This document shows, piece by piece, positions 13,288 to 20,038 of a stretch of 21,012 nt of DNA. The notes under the pieces were generated by a model. It saw nothing but the letters and a program-made list of their open reading frames with translations. It was not told the DNA's origin and ran no database searches. Position numbers and translations under genes: made by a program. The stretch spans positions 1-21,012 of the forward strand of contig DAOWCW010000003.1 in the NCBI GenBank assembly GCA_030639395.1, in the 5' to 3' direction. Source of the DNA: an archaeon. Lineage in GTDB: Archaea > Nanoarchaeota > Nanoarchaeia > Pacearchaeales > GW2011-AR1. The first letter of the stretch is position 1. Each line of letters opens with the position of its first letter.

Positions 13288-14132
13288 ATAATATAATAAT
13301 CCCAAGCCCAAAAAAACTAGAAGAAATAAAAGAACAATTTAAAATCCAAGGAGCTAATCAAATTCATATCCTAGCTGATTTTGACAGAACCCTAACCTAT
13401 TCACATACCCCAGAAGGGAGAAAAATATCATCAATAATACAGGTCTTGAGAGATAATGATTATATTTCACCAGAATATTCAACAGAAGCAAAAGCTCTTT
13501 TCGCCAAATATCATCCAATAGAAATAGATTCAAAAATACCTTTAGAAAAGAAAAAACAAGCAATGCAAGAATGGTGGACATCTCACAAGAAACTATTAAT
13601 AAACTCTGGTTTAAATAGAAAAAATCTAGAAAAAATAGTGGATAGTGGAGTAATAAAATTAAGACAAGGCACAAAAAAACTCTTTGAATATACAAGTCAA
13701 AAAAATATACCACTAGTGATTATATCAGCAAGCGGACTAGGTGACGCAATATCAATAATATTGGAAAAAGAAAGTGTACTCTACAAGAATGTTTACATAA
13801 TAACAAACGAATTCGAATGGGATTCAAATGGAAACGCAATAAGACCAAAAAACTCTACAATTCATTCAATGAATAAAGATGAAACCGTCGTCAAAGACCA
13901 TTCAGAAATATATAAAAAAATAAAAGACAGAAAAAATGTAATATTACTAGGAGATAGCCTGGGAGACCTAGATATGATAACAGGATTTGATTATAATAAT
14001 CTACTAAAAATTGGATTTCTTAATCCTGGAGAGGAACAAAATAAACCAGAATACAAAAGAAATTTTGACCTAATAATTACAAATGATTCAGATATGGAAC
14101 CAATAAATAAAATATTAGGGGACATAAAATGA
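13284..14132 (+). CDS. UMPH-1 type pyrimidine 5'-nucleotidase (HAD superfamily)
   Basis: This HAD phosphatase matches the cytosolic 5'-nucleotidase III (NT5C3/UMPH-1) family, which dephosphorylates UMP and CMP or 7-methyl-GMP. Motif I is ADFDRTLTY with D32 and D34; the cap has LFAKYHPIEID and EWWTSHKKLL, both hallmarks of this family; motif II is ISASGLGD (S148); a lysine near K204 fits motif III; motif IV is LLGDSLGDLDM (D224, D228). The ATG at 13284 forms ATGA with the gatC stop and is preferred over one at 13275; 282 residues, near the family length. The family is mostly known from eukaryotes. Codons are more A/T-ending than in gatA. Confidence 0.9.
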   Translation: MNNIIIPSPKKLEEIKEQFKIQGANQIHILADFDRTLTYSHTPEGRKISSIIQVLRDNDYISPEYSTEAKALFAKYHPIEIDSKIPLEKKKQAMQEWWTSHKKLLINSGLNRKNLEKIVDSGVIKLRQGTKKLFEYTSQKNIPLVIISASGLGDAISIILEKESVLYKNVYIITNEFEWDSNGNAIRPKNSTIHSMNKDETVVKDHSEIYKKIKDRKNVILLGDSLGDLDMITGFDYNNLLKIGFLNPGEEQNKPEYKRNFDLIITNDSDMEPINKILGDIK

Positions 14133-14194
14133 AAACAGTAATAATGAGCGATAGCTACGATAATGAAAAAATAATCAAGAAAAACACTAAATGA
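14129..14194 (+). CDS. 21-codon ORF bridging the nucleotidase gene and gatA
   Basis: The ORF starts with ATGA on the nucleotidase stop (14129-14132) and ends with ATGA on the gatA start (14191-14194). The peptide is MKTVIMSDSYDNEKIIKKNT plus K. Its start resembles MKIxIMSDTHDN, the first strand of YfcE/MJ0936-type phosphodiesterases, with the metal-binding His replaced by Tyr, so it may be the stub of a deleted gene. Its present value may be to couple gatA translation to the upstream genes. Confidence 0.5.
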   Translation: MKTVIMSDSYDNEKIIKKNTK

Positions 14195-15531
14195 CACTAA
14201 AAACAAAACTAAAACAAATCCAATCCGGAAAACTCACAGCCCTAGAAAACCTAATGTCATTCTCCAAAAAAATAGCAACACCAGAATCAAAGGACCTAAA
14301 TATATTCTTAGAATTAAACGAAGACGCAATAGAACAAGCTAAAATAATCGATAAAAGAATCAAAAACAAAACAGCAGGAAAACTAGCCGGACTATGCTTC
14401 GCAATCAAAGCAAACATTTCCACAAAACACATGACAATATCCTGCGCATCCAAAACACTAGAAGATTACACCGGACCATTCAACGCAACAGTCATAAACA
14501 AACTCCTAGCCGAAGACGCAATCCTACTAGGAATACTAAACATGGACGAATTCGCATGCGGAGCAAGCGGAGAAACCTCAGCCTTCGGCCCAACAAAAAA
14601 CCCAACCAACCCAGAACTAATCACAGGCGGCTCATCATCAGGACCAGCGGCAACAATAGCAGCAGATCTCGCAGACTTCACACTAGGCTCAGACACAGGA
14701 GGCTCAATCCGAAACCCAGCATCACACTGCGGAATCACAGGACTAAAACCAACGTACGGAGCAGTCTCAAGATACGGACTCCTCGACATGACAATGAGCT
14801 TTGATGTAATCGGACCAATGACAAAAACCCCAGAAGACGCACGACTAATATTCAACATAATCAAAGGTCAAGACAACTTCGACCAAACCACCAAAACCGA
14901 CAACCGACAACCGACAACCAGCAACCGCACCAAAGGTGCTATAGGACTTGTCAACATAAAAGAATTCGCCGACGAAAAAATCGCAAACCTAATCAAAGAA
15001 CAAACCGAAAAAATCGCAAAACAACACAATTGGAAAATCAAAAAAATAGACCTACCTTTAGACATCGCAATCCAAACCTACTACATCATAGTCTACGCAG
15101 AATTCTTCTCAGCAACCAGAAAATTCGACGGAAGAAGATTCGGCAAAAAAATCGAAGATTCGGCAGGACCAGAAGTAATACGAAGAATAATTGGAGGCTC
15201 AGAAATAACAAAAGCCGAACACGACGGAAAATATTACAGAGAAGCACTAAAAGCAAGAAACTTCATCAAACAACAATTCGAAAAACTCTTCCAAGATGTC
15301 GATGCAATAATTCTACCAACAGTCCCAAGACTCCCCCACAAAATCGGAGAATCGATATCTGTAGAAGACATGTATAACTACGACATCACCACAGTTCTAG
15401 CATCCATAGCCGGACTTCCAGCAATATCTGTTCCAGCTGGAAAAATAGACAACAAACACACCGGACTTCAAATTATCACGCCACATTTCCAAGAAGAATT
15501 AATCTTCAAATTAGCAAAAAACTTCCATTAA
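14191..15531 (+). CDS. gatA: Asp-tRNA(Asn)/Glu-tRNA(Gln) amidotransferase subunit A
   Basis: GatA frees ammonia from glutamine and passes it to GatB. It is an amidase-signature enzyme with the full Ser-cisSer-Lys triad: K73 (CFAIKANIS), S148 in TGGSSSGPAA and nucleophile S172 in SDTGGSIRNPAS. ITGLKPTYGAVSRYGL and the C-terminal PAISVPAG..TGLQIITPHF are also typical. Length is slightly short for the family (446). A Thr/Asn/Gln/Arg-rich stretch (about residues 230-248) encoded by a CCGACAA heptamer repeat interrupts the segment between IIKGQD and GAIGLV. The ATG overlaps the preceding 21-codon ORF. It ends the gatC operon; gatB is about 9 kb away on the other strand. Confidence 0.97.
   Translation: MTLKTKLKQIQSGKLTALENLMSFSKKIATPESKDLNIFLELNEDAIEQAKIIDKRIKNKTAGKLAGLCFAIKANISTKHMTISCASKTLEDYTGPFNATVINKLLAEDAILLGILNMDEFACGASGETSAFGPTKNPTNPELITGGSSSGPAATIAADLADFTLGSDTGGSIRNPASHCGITGLKPTYGAVSRYGLLDMTMSFDVIGPMTKTPEDARLIFNIIKGQDNFDQTTKTDNRQPTTSNRTKGAIGLVNIKEFADEKIANLIKEQTEKIAKQHNWKIKKIDLPLDIAIQTYYIIVYAEFFSATRKFDGRRFGKKIEDSAGPEVIRRIIGGSEITKAEHDGKYYREALKARNFIKQQFEKLFQDVDAIILPTVPRLPHKIGESISVEDMYNYDITTVLASIAGLPAISVPAGKIDNKHTGLQIITPHFQEELIFKLAKNFH
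14897..14924 (+). repeat. CCGACAA heptamer repeat inside gatA
   Basis: CCGACAA occurs at 14897-14903, 14904-14910 and 14911-14917, with a variant (CCAGCAA) at 14918-14924. It lies in a surface-loop region of GatA. Heptamers shift frame by one per copy, so copy number must be constrained here. Confidence 0.85.
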
Positions 15532-15570
15532 TCCAGCAAAATATATAAATACCCAAACTCTTCAATAAAT

Positions 15571-15966
15571 ATGAAAGACAACCCCATAAGAGAAACCAAA
15601 ATCTCAACCTCCTTCATCAATATTCTAGCAATCCTTTCAATCCTCGGCTTCACAAGCATAATCAGCTATACTCTTTTCAACAAAAATATAACACAATATG
15701 TAGAAACCCTCTGGCTAACAATCCTCGGACTTGGCTTCATAATAGAATCAGCTCCTATAAAACTTTTCCACAGCATCAGAAACAATCTAAGTCAAAGAAA
15801 CTTCACCGCAACAACAACCCTCATAATCGGAACCCTGGCAATCATCGCAGGAATCCTATCCCTCCCACAAATCAACATCCAAAATCCAGCCTTCCTCGCC
15901 ATCAAGGGAATCATGAGCATCATCGCAATAATCTTCATAATAATTCAAACATGGGTGTTAAAATAA
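15571..15966 (+). CDS. Four-helix membrane protein of unknown function
   Basis: 131 residues with about four hydrophobic helices: 14-36, 45-62, 81-99 and 107-129. Loops are short and carry several basic residues, mostly between helices 2 and 3 (KLFHSIRNNLSQRN), which would be cytoplasmic. No motif for transport or catalysis is visible. TATA ATATATAAAT (about 15541-15550) is centred 25 nt before the ATG, so the gene is leaderless and independent of gatA, whose stop is 39 nt upstream. Confidence 0.8.
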   Translation: MKDNPIRETKISTSFINILAILSILGFTSIISYTLFNKNITQYVETLWLTILGLGFIIESAPIKLFHSIRNNLSQRNFTATTTLIIGTLAIIAGILSLPQINIQNPAFLAIKGIMSIIAIIFIIIQTWVLK

Positions 15967-16000
15967 CAACCTTTATCAACCCAAAAAAATTCTAAACCCT

Positions 16001-17032
16001 ATGCCCAAAATAACCCAACAACAAGCAAAAGAATTCTTAGAAAATATAAATCAAAAAGACACCGTAGCAATTATCCATCACGACGATGCCGACGGTTTCG
16101 CCTCAGGAATTCTATACTACGACTGGTGCAAAAACAAAAACGCAGAAGTCCAACAGTTCACATACACAATCCAAACAACAAAATTAAAAAATCTCGACTT
16201 AAAAAAATTCAACAAAGTAATTGTAAGCGATCTGGCATCAGACTTCATGGCAAAAGAACTCGAACTAATAAAAGACAAAGAAATATTCTACACCGATCAT
16301 CACCCAAAAGAACACCCCCTTCCAGAAAAAACATTAGAGCTAATAACCACAGACCAAGGATATATCCCATCATCACGAACCGCAGGAGAACTAACAAAAA
16401 TCAAACCATGGCTCGCCCTAGCGGGAACCATCTCCGACTGCGGACACTATTATCCAGAAAACCAAACATTCATCAACGAGCATCTAAAACAATTAGACAT
16501 AACTCTAGAAAAATTCAAACAAAACGTCACAAGCATCATCACAAACTTCCTAATCTGCTTCAATAAAGACTACGCCAAAGCTTTCAAAATACTACAAAAA
16601 ATCGAATCAATAAATGAAATATCCAAGTTAAAAAAATACTCAGACCCAATAGAAAGCGAAGTTCAAAAATTCGTAGCACAATACAAAACCAAAAAAGAAA
16701 AACTAGGTAATGTAAATTTTTATTATTTCGAACCAAAATTCTCAGTAAAGGGCCCTGTTTGTGGAATAATAAATAATAAAAATTTAAATCAAATATATAT
16801 ATTTGCCTCACCAAAAAAAGACACCGAAAACATAACACTATCTGCCAGAAACACCTCTAAAAAAATGGACATGATAAAACTTCTACATGCAGGAACAAAA
16901 AATCTAGAAAATTCCCATTCAGGTGGACACATTGCAGCAGCAGGCGGAATAATCCAAGCCAAAGATCTAGAAAAATTCAAACAAAACATAAAAGAATTCG
17001 TAGAAAAACAACCAAATCCAAAACAAATTTAA
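16001..17032 (+). CDS. DHH/DHHA1 phosphoesterase, RecJ-like
   Basis: The DHH-family metal sites are all present: HHDDADG (H26-G32), VIVSDL (D77), YTDHHPKE (D99-H100-H101) and GTISDCG (D146). The C-terminal DHHA1 domain has SGGHIAAAGG (307-316), which binds the substrate phosphate. Archaeal relatives include RecJ-like exonucleases associated with the replisome (GAN), RNA-degrading RecJ proteins and oligonucleotide phosphodiesterases; which one this is cannot be decided here. 343 residues fits the short archaeal type without the OB domain of bacterial RecJ. A weak TATA (CCTTTATCAA, about 15971) stands 25 nt before the ATG. Confidence 0.9.
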   Translation: MPKITQQQAKEFLENINQKDTVAIIHHDDADGFASGILYYDWCKNKNAEVQQFTYTIQTTKLKNLDLKKFNKVIVSDLASDFMAKELELIKDKEIFYTDHHPKEHPLPEKTLELITTDQGYIPSSRTAGELTKIKPWLALAGTISDCGHYYPENQTFINEHLKQLDITLEKFKQNVTSIITNFLICFNKDYAKAFKILQKIESINEISKLKKYSDPIESEVQKFVAQYKTKKEKLGNVNFYYFEPKFSVKGPVCGIINNKNLNQIYIFASPKKDTENITLSARNTSKKMDMIKLLHAGTKNLENSHSGGHIAAAGGIIQAKDLEKFKQNIKEFVEKQPNPKQI

Positions 17033-17106
17033 AGGTTTGCTTATAAACTTTAACCTAATTTTATCTGAAACAGTAACGCTTAAAAATCCCTAAAATCTTT
17101 CGGATT

Positions 17107-18231
17107 ATGGACGACGAGCCACCCGCCAGTCAACAGTCATGTGAATCTGGATTAGTAAAAATAGTAAAAGATCACAAGGAAATAACATTATTACCAAACA
17201 AATCAAAAGGAGAAATCGCAGTGTGTAATCCTGCATCATATGGAAAACATTTTATCTATAGAGTAAGAGAAAGATGGAACAATAAATATGGAGAAAGATC
17301 TGTAGTAAAAAAGGATGGTAAAACTATCCTATTTCCAGAACATGAATGGGAAAAGGATGGAATTGAGGATGCACGAATTTCAAGAAATCCTAAGAATGGA
17401 CAATATTACATAACTTACACAGCATATAACGAAGACAAGAAAAAAGGCGGAGCAAAAGTAGCACTAGCAACAACAGAGGATTTCAAAGAAATACACAAGC
17501 ACGGAATAATAGGACCACAAATTAGATTAGAAGAAGGTATTGAATTAACTGGAGGAAAAAATTCTTATTATGGCTCCATGTTTTATAGAGAATTCCAAGA
17601 AGAAAGAAAAAACAGTCCAAATTCAAACCCATTTATAATGGACAAAGACGCAACAATAGTGTACTCATCAGAGGGAAAATCAATACTTCTCCATAGAATA
17701 GGAGACAGTATACAAGCAACACCATTTGATTCAATCAAACAATTACAAACTCAAGAATTCTGGAAAGACACTTTTGGAAAATTAAAAGATCAAACCATCC
17801 TTTACCCTGGAGAAAAATGGGCGTCAGAAAAAGTTGGACTCGGAGGAACCCCTATTAATATTAACGACAGAATAATTGGACATATTCATGGCGTAAAAAG
17901 AAAAAACACAGGAACACTAACAGAATATACTTACAACAGCACCTTCGCAGAATTTAGTCCAGATACGTATGAAATAATCTCAATCATAAGAGATCCTCTA
18001 TTGTCCCCCAATCCTGATTTCGTCTTTATTGAAGAATCAGAAAAAGAAACGATAAAAAAATATATAAATTTTGCAACAGCAATGACTGTAACTTCAAATA
18101 TGATTTCGAATTTTTCAGGAGTTGGAGACTACGCAATAGAAAAAAGAACAACTAGTAAAAATTATCAATTAGCGGAACTCAAAAAACGACACAATCTAAT
18201 CCAAAACTGGAACCGAACCACACAACATTAG
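17107..18231 (+). CDS. GH130-like glycoside phosphorylase/hydrolase
   Basis: The sequence has the five-bladed propeller pattern of GH130 (mannoside phosphorylases, formerly DUF377): RVRERWNNKYGERS, then DGIEDARIS (catalytic Asp expected at D88) with YYITYTAYNED, ALATTEDF, KDATIVYSSEGKSILLHRI, GGTPININDRIIGHIHGV, and YAIEKRTTS near the end in place of the usual YYGAADT. GH130 enzymes cleave beta-mannosides, often with phosphate. EDAR instead of EDPR and a poorly conserved last blade leave the activity uncertain. GCTTAAAAAT (17079-17088) is the probable TATA, giving a leaderless mRNA. Codon choice is more A/T-ending than in the gat genes. Confidence 0.78.
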   Translation: MDDEPPASQQSCESGLVKIVKDHKEITLLPNKSKGEIAVCNPASYGKHFIYRVRERWNNKYGERSVVKKDGKTILFPEHEWEKDGIEDARISRNPKNGQYYITYTAYNEDKKKGGAKVALATTEDFKEIHKHGIIGPQIRLEEGIELTGGKNSYYGSMFYREFQEERKNSPNSNPFIMDKDATIVYSSEGKSILLHRIGDSIQATPFDSIKQLQTQEFWKDTFGKLKDQTILYPGEKWASEKVGLGGTPININDRIIGHIHGVKRKNTGTLTEYTYNSTFAEFSPDTYEIISIIRDPLLSPNPDFVFIEESEKETIKKYINFATAMTVTSNMISNFSGVGDYAIEKRTTSKNYQLAELKKRHNLIQNWNRTTQH

Positions 18232-18255
18232 ATTGACATTTTCTAACCACACATA

Positions 18256-18322
18256 TTCTTTTAAACAAAAACCTCTCCATATTTACCATGACACTTGAAA
18301 GGAGGTTTAAACAAAAAAGAAA
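18256..18322 (+). promoter_or_regulatory. ftsZ promoter and 5' leader
   Basis: TTCTTTTAAAC (about 18256-18266) is a likely TATA box, placing the transcription start near 18288. GGAGGT at 18301-18306 is the ribosome site, but lies 16 nt from the ftsZ ATG, longer than the 4-10 nt in the other cases here. An ATG exactly at the predicted start opens a 14-codon ORF (18288-18332) that overlaps the first codons of ftsZ in another frame. Confidence 0.5.
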
Positions 18323-19405
18323 ATGCCACTAGATTTTGCAAAAGAAGCAATACAATCTGCAGAAGCAAACTCAATCAACTTCGATGACTTAAGAGCGGGG
18401 AAAGCCTCAATCAAAGTTTTCGGATGCGGAGGATGCGGATGTAACATGGCGACCTGGCTATTTAATAAAGGTATTAATGGTGCAACAATTTACGGAATAA
18501 ATACCGATGCTTTGCACTTATCAATCACAAAAGCCGACGAGAAACTCCTAATAGGAAAAGAACTAACTCGTGGACTAGGATGTGGAGGATACCCTAAAAA
18601 AGGCAGAGAAGCAGCAAAAGAATCTCTAACCGACCTGAAGAAATCCGTAGCGAATTCGGATATGGTTTTCGTTCTGGCTGGAATGGGAGGTGGATCCGGA
18701 ACCGGAGCCATACCTGTTGTTGCTCAACTCGCTAAAGAAGCAGGCGCAGTAGTTATCGCAGTTGTAACAATGCCCTTTGAGGCAGAAAAAGCAAGAATCG
18801 ACAAAGCAGAATTCGGACTACAAGAACTTCGAGAAACAGTCGACACAGTTATCGTTCTAGATAACAACCGACTAGTTGACATTGCAGGCTCGCTCCCTAT
18901 GGAACAAGCTTTCGCAGTAGCAAACGAGTTAGTCTCAACCATGATTAAAGGAATCGTAGAATGTATCACAATACCTTCTTTGATTAATTTGGATTATGCA
19001 GATGTATCTTCAATCATGAGAAATGGAGATGTCGCAGTAATCGGTATCGGTGAAGACAATTCCAACGCAAGAGTAGATGCGGCAGTGCAACAAGCATTAA
19101 CACATCCACTTCTCGACGTAGATTACAGAGGTGCAACAGGTGCACTAATCCACATCACATGCGGACCCGACATGAAGCTCGAAGAATTCGACACAATTGG
19201 ACGACTGGTTACAGAAAACCTATCTCCAGAAGCACAAGTTATCATCGGAGCACGAGTCAATAAAGAATTCCAAGGAAGAGTAAGAGTCATCACAATTATG
19301 ACCGGAGTAAAATCTCCTTATATCCTAGGAAAAAATGTAAGCCAATTTGACCACGAAGATAGAGAAGTAAGTGCAAACGAACTCGGACTTGACGATTTAA
19401 GTTAA
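18323..19405 (+). CDS. ftsZ: Cell division protein FtsZ
   Basis: Tubulin-like GTPase that polymerises into the division ring. The GTP-binding signature is LAGMGGGSGTGAIP (118-131), with the N-terminal loop FGCGGCGCNM (33-42), YGINTDALHL (57-66) and the T7 loop NLDYADV (222-228) that supplies the catalytic acidic residues to the neighbour subunit. 360 residues with a short end (ELGLDDLS), typical of archaeal FtsZ. The glycine-rich first loop has three cysteines (C35, C38, C40), which is unusual in number. The start has no in-frame alternative upstream (TAA at 18308). It has its own promoter and a strong terminator, so it is a single-gene unit. Confidence 0.97.
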   Translation: MPLDFAKEAIQSAEANSINFDDLRAGKASIKVFGCGGCGCNMATWLFNKGINGATIYGINTDALHLSITKADEKLLIGKELTRGLGCGGYPKKGREAAKESLTDLKKSVANSDMVFVLAGMGGGSGTGAIPVVAQLAKEAGAVVIAVVTMPFEAEKARIDKAEFGLQELRETVDTVIVLDNNRLVDIAGSLPMEQAFAVANELVSTMIKGIVECITIPSLINLDYADVSSIMRNGDVAVIGIGEDNSNARVDAAVQQALTHPLLDVDYRGATGALIHITCGPDMKLEEFDTIGRLVTENLSPEAQVIIGARVNKEFQGRVRVITIMTGVKSPYILGKNVSQFDHEDREVSANELGLDDLS

Positions 19406-19408
19406 ATT

Positions 19409-19470
19409 TAGATCACCAGATCTACCTACTGGGCAAAACCCAATTTTTTATTTTATTTTATATTTTTATA
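19409..19470 (+). terminator. Double hairpin and T-rich terminator of ftsZ
   Basis: TAGATC-ACCA-GATCTA (19409-19424) and TGGG-CAAAA-CCCA (19430-19442) are followed by a T-rich run to about 19470. The remaining sequence to 19570 is AT-rich without a convincing gene. Confidence 0.7.
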
Positions 19471-19570
19471 TTAAAGCAAGAATTATAATTTTTCTTAGAT
19501 ATAAAAGAAATTAACTGCCTATGATTAAACTACAATATGAAAAAATGAATTTACTCTTGATGCAATCTAT

Positions 19571-20038
19571 TTAAAACGTTATCTTGTCCCAATGATAATA
19601 TAACTTTTTTAGCTCTTTTGGATTTATTTTAAGTCCACTATGCTCATTTCCTGCCGAACCAACAACAAAACAAGCATCTAATAATGAATTATCACAAATT
19701 ACTTCGCATTTTTTATAGAAAGCAGTAGGGGGCACTCCCCCAATTTTATAACCTAGTACGGAATAAATTTCATCCTGAGTAGCCATCCTTAATTTTTTAA
19801 ATCTATTATCTTTGTATTTATGCTGAAAATAATCTTCAATATACTTTATGTTTGCTTTTTGATCTCCCTGGATAATTATGCCAACATAATGACCCTTTTT
19901 AGATTTTAATAAAAGTGATTTTAAAATATTCTTTGTCTGGATAGATAGTGCTTTTTTTGCATCAAGAGTAGTTTTGCCACTTAATGAATGATTTATAATT
20001 TCATACTTAATATCAAATTCCTTTAATGTTTCTTTCAT
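19571..20038 (-). CDS. YbaK/ProX-family aminoacyl-tRNA deacylase
   Basis: This 155-residue protein has the YbaK fold: a conserved lysine in KSLLLK (K45), GYKIGGVPPTAF (96-107) and a GSAGNEHSGLKINPKEL end (127-143) that matches the glycine loop and last strand. Family members hydrolyse misacylated tRNA, mostly Ala-, Ser- or Cys-tRNA(Pro). Which tRNA is edited here is not visible. Its ATG overlaps the stop of the radical SAM gene (ATGA, 20035-20038), so the two are co-expressed. Codons are strongly A/T-ending, unlike gatA or aspS. Confidence 0.88.
   Translation of the reverse strand: MKETLKEFDIKYEIINHSLSGKTTLDAKKALSIQTKNILKSLLLKSKKGHYVGIIIQGDQKANIKYIEDYFQHKYKDNRFKKLRMATQDEIYSVLGYKIGGVPPTAFYKKCEVICDNSLLDACFVVGSAGNEHSGLKINPKELKKLYYHWDKITF

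Noticed and set aside
16790..16805. 16-bp perfect AT palindrome
   Set aside because: It is alternating AT inside the DHH phosphoesterase gene and explained by its codons.
17107..17150. Possible degenerate element copy at the start of the GH130-like gene (CGCCAGT, AGTCATGT words)
   Set aside because: Only short words match and their order differs from copies A-C.
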